From: CAWVWD01 sp965662365
GTDB lineage: Bacteria > Bacteroidota > Bacteroidia > Chitinophagales > Saprospiraceae
Length of the DNA: 64,000 nt
Reading direction: 5' to 3'
NCBI GenBank assembly: GCA_965662365.1
Contig: CBFIHR010000015.1
Coordinates: 1 to 64,000, forward strand
Every line of letters starts with the position of its first letter. Positions within the stretch are counted from its first letter, which is position 1. Shown one piece after another: positions 61,759 to 64,000 of the stretch. Made by a program: the position numbers and the translations under genes. The notes beneath the pieces are model-generated. The model did not search any database. It was given only the letters and a program-made list of their open reading frames with translations, and was not told the origin of the DNA.

Positions 61759-63021
61759 ATGCGAATAGATAGACGAATTTGTATCATCGGTGCCGGTCCA
61801 GCAGGCGTAACGACCAGCCTTTTTTTAGCAAAACAAGGCGTCAAAAGTACGTTAATTGATAAAGCCGTTTTCCCACGACACAAGCCTTGTGCGGATAATA
61901 TTACGGGAAATACTATTCGGGTGCTGAACGAGTTAGATCCAAATTTTATTGACAATTTACAATTAGAAAAAAAGTCTTTACAAATGAAAGGAATTGTGGC
62001 ACATGCAGCGAATAGCCACAAGATGAAAATTGACTTTTTACCCTTAGAATCCGATACCGATGACCCTTCTTGTTATGCAATTCCAAGAATCAAATTGGAC
62101 AATGAGTTGATGAATAAAGCGAAGGCGAGTCCGCTAATTGAAGTCATCGAAGGCTTTAATGTGTCGAACTTAACGAGAAGTGAAAATGGCATTCTTATCG
62201 AAAGCAAAAAGCAATCTATCTTTACCAATTTAGCCATAATTTGTAGCGGTTCAAATGCCAATTTTATAAAAAATCTACATCAAGTCGAAAAGGAAGATAA
62301 GCACTTTGCGGTCGGCGTCCGAGGGTATTATAAGAATGTCAAACCTTCTGAACATGGGCAATATTGTGAATTATATATTACGAAAGATTTATTACCTGGC
62401 GGTTTGTATTTGACACAATTTACGGACGAAACCGTGAATGTAAATGTAGTCGTTAGAAGTGACATTGTCAAGAAGAAAAAACTCAACTTAAAGCAAATTT
62501 TAAAGGATACCTTAGCGACTCACCCTTTGCTAAAAGAGCGATTTGCAGCGGCAGAACAAGTCGGAAAATTGACAGGAAGCGGTTTATTTTTGGGAACTAA
62601 AAAGCGTAAAATCTCCGGTGACAACTTTATGTTAGTGGGTGATGCCGCAGGATTGATTGATTTGCTTTCCGCAAATGGCATTCCTCAAGCAATGTTAAGT
62701 GGTAAAATCGCAGCCGAGTTCGCTGCTAAATGCGACAAAGCGAATGATTTTTCGCTTACAACTATTGCGGATTATGACGAACGAGTTTTTGATAGGATTA
62801 AGAATTATTTGAAGATGAGCAAGTTTGTCGCTCCGTTCTTGTCCAGCAATATTGCATTGACAATCTTATTAAAAGGTATGAATTTTATTGCCAAAAAATA
62901 TGATAAAAATGACCAACTTCGAGATTTAATTTATGATCATGAAGCAACAAAAAAATTGATAAAACCTAAGTTTTATTACCGCCTATTTTTTGGAATAAAA
63001 AACTCTGAAGCGTTGGGATAG
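61759..63021 (+). CDS. FAD-dependent oxidoreductase (geranylgeranyl-reductase-like)
   Basis: A 420-residue flavoprotein of the geranylgeranyl reductase/PHBH-like group. The N-terminal Rossmann motif RICIIGAGPAGVTTSLFLAKQG is followed by PRHKPCADNITGNTIRVLNEL, similar to the PRxKxCG segment of the family, and the second FAD motif FMLVGDAAGLIDLLSANGIPQAM. It may reduce isoprenoid double bonds (for example in quinones or membrane lipids), but the substrate is not shown. Transcribed alone, with a perfect terminator after it. Confidence 0.85.
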   Translation: MRIDRRICIIGAGPAGVTTSLFLAKQGVKSTLIDKAVFPRHKPCADNITGNTIRVLNELDPNFIDNLQLEKKSLQMKGIVAHAANSHKMKIDFLPLESDTDDPSCYAIPRIKLDNELMNKAKASPLIEVIEGFNVSNLTRSENGILIESKKQSIFTNLAIICSGSNANFIKNLHQVEKEDKHFAVGVRGYYKNVKPSEHGQYCELYITKDLLPGGLYLTQFTDETVNVNVVVRSDIVKKKKLNLKQILKDTLATHPLLKERFAAAEQVGKLTGSGLFLGTKKRKISGDNFMLVGDAAGLIDLLSANGIPQAMLSGKIAAEFAAKCDKANDFSLTTIADYDERVFDRIKNYLKMSKFVAPFLSSNIALTILLKGMNFIAKKYDKNDQLRDLIYDHEATKKLIKPKFYYRLFFGIKNSEALG

Positions 63022-63076
63022 CTTTATTATAGAATAATAAATAAACGCTTCGAAGGCTAATTTCTTAATGCTGAAC

Positions 63077-63110
63077 AAAAAACGCTCACAAATATTTGTG
63101 AGCGTTTTTT
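63077..63110 (+). terminator. Perfect-palindrome terminator
   Basis: AAAAAACGCTCACAAAT and its exact inverse (63094-63110), with T runs on both strands. Confidence 0.92.
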
Positions 63111-63183
63111 ATTTATATTTTGTCAAAATAATTAATTTTAACATTACCCATTTTTCATACCTTTAGTTTATATTGTATCTTCG

Positions 63184-63397
63184 TCAGCAAAGTAACCCAA
63201 GTTGTTGCTATCGCTCGTAAAGTGATAAAAATGACAAAAGCGTATTCATACCAAACTAATAGAAAACAGACATCGTCACGATCTAACAACGTGATTAAGG
63301 ATTAAACCACTACCATGATATTTTGTTAAAGGGGCAATATTCATTTTCATGTGTAGTGTAGTCGCCCGGTTCTCTATTGAGCCGGTGCGATTTTTTT
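63184..63397 (+). ncRNA. Candidate small RNA (~210 nt), unidentified
   Basis: A gene-free stretch between two units ends in a typical intrinsic terminator: TCGCCCGGTTC (63362-63372), loop TCTATT, GAGCCGGTGCGA, then seven T's (63391-63397). No ORF precedes it that would need it. A weak -7-like box TATCTTCG (63176-63183) lies about 210 nt upstream. Inside, TCACG...CGTGA can pair. It does not match RNase P, tmRNA or SRP RNA signatures that I know. It could also be a leader or attenuator of the next gene. Confidence 0.35.
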
Positions 63398-63511
63398 GTT
63401 TCTAAACAGCCGAAGTTTTCCTACTCAATATATTTATTCTTCATTTTCTTTGTAGCATTTAAAAATTTTCCTCAATTTTAGACGAAATCCGTATTTTCAA
63501 AAATAACCGTT

Positions 63512-64000
63512 ATGAAATATCCAAAGATATTATCGTTATTTGTCGTTTGCCTGTCTATTGTAGCTTGTAAAAAAAGCCAACAGCATAATACAAATTACGA
63601 TAAGATTACCCTCAAATACCCGGAGACCAAACAAGAAAATGTGATCGATAATTACTTCGGCGTGAACATATCTGACCCTTATCGCTGGTTAGAAGACCCA
63701 AACTCAGAAGCGACTAAAGAGTGGGTCGAAGCACAAAATGAAACAACTTTTGGATATTTAGAAAAAATTCCTTTTCGTGGAAAAGTCGAAAAACGCTTAA
63801 ATGAATTGTGGAATTATGAGCGGTACTCTGTGCCGACTATCAAAGGAGCAAAAACCTACTTTTTAAAAAATGATGGCTTACAAAACCAGCCGATTTTATA
63901 CGTTCAAGAAGGCAAAAAAACTAAAGAAATCCTGAATCCTAATCAGTTACAAAGTGATGGAACAGGAGCGATCGGCGGTTATAGTTTTTCTAAAGACGGT
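63512..64000 (+). CDS. Prolyl oligopeptidase lipoprotein, 5' part
   Basis: The first 163 residues of a serine peptidase of the S9A family; the gene continues beyond the window. A lipoprotein signal (ILSLFVVCLSIVACKKS) is followed by the typical propeller N terminus: YPETKQENVIDNYFGVNISDPYRWLEDPNSEATKEWVEAQNETT and the RLNELWNYERYSVPTIKG segment. The catalytic domain is not included, so activity cannot be judged. Confidence 0.88.
   Translation, partial: MKYPKILSLFVVCLSIVACKKSQQHNTNYDKITLKYPETKQENVIDNYFGVNISDPYRWLEDPNSEATKEWVEAQNETTFGYLEKIPFRGKVEKRLNELWNYERYSVPTIKGAKTYFLKNDGLQNQPILYVQEGKKTKEILNPNQLQSDGTGAIGGYSFSKDG

Noticed and set aside
63184..63397. RNase P RNA, tmRNA or SRP RNA identity for the candidate RNA
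   Set aside because: None of the conserved core motifs of these RNAs is visible, so it is left unidentified.

Overview
This AT-rich chromosomal window comes from a member of the Bacteroidota. Supporting evidence is a type IX secretion (T9SS) C-terminal sorting domain, Bacteroidota-type -7 promoter boxes (TAnnTTTG), a PUR-family protein and RNA polymerase omega of the Bacteroidota type, a BatC/BatD-like pair, GbsR and FtsX-type families, and frequent GTG/TTG starts without clear Shine-Dalgarno sites. Nothing in the sequence fixes class or genus. Most of the window is core genome; the one clear mobile element is an intact IS256-family insertion at 8760-10093 with an 8-bp target duplication.

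Layout. 1-8.7 kb: PUR-family protein, BatC-like and truncated BatD-like proteins, a lone receiver, anmK, a sigma-54 activator without an HTH, a GbsR regulator, miaA with an acidic tail, an unknown membrane protein. 8.7-10.1 kb: the IS. 10.2-16 kb: a four-helix membrane protein, an SPFH lipoprotein, an MltD-like transglycosylase, gatA, tatA. 16.3-25.3 kb: the translation block rplM-rpsI-rpsB-tsf, then bamD-rpoZ, ftsH, rsfS, birA and an unknown gene. 25.4-36.7 kb: fumarylacetoacetase, an NRDE protein, a large T9SS-secreted protein, panB, crcB, rlmN, an SGNH-like protein, a MazG-like protein, a DUF4105 protein, a TerC protein. 36.9-50 kb: PhoD phosphatase, histidine kinase, rseP, hscB, tRNA-Leu(CAA), rbfA, an FtsX-type permease, two PKD-cyclophilin lipoproteins, a GH31 glucosidase. 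50-64 kb: a GH2 beta-galactosidase with a membrane-hairpin insert, a Lys-rich secreted protein, a flippase/glycosyltransferase/FkbM methyltransferase cluster, cysS, a membrane protein, an FAD oxidoreductase and the 5' part of a prolyl oligopeptidase.

The functions are mainly housekeeping: translation and ribosome biogenesis (rplM, rpsI, rpsB, tsf, rbfA, rsfS, gatA, cysS, rlmN, miaA), envelope biogenesis and quality control (bamD, ftsH, rseP, tatA, MltD, the FtsX-type permease, cyclophilins) and glycan use (GH31, GH2, anmK).

The most unusual material is non-coding. Many spacers carry short, locus-specific words of 7-9 nt, repeated in tandem or as inverted pairs, directly before start codons. 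Divergent gene pairs share the same word in opposite orientation: an 18-nt identity at 26708/26812 and a CATCAACAC word at 56842/56922. Two further dispersed palindromes recur, one with three copies (GACCTGAYAGG type) and one with about seven (GTCCCGAAAT-CTCGGGA type), of which one lies in frame inside the GH2 gene. A possible small RNA lies at about 63184-63397. I found no CRISPR array, prophage or defence island.
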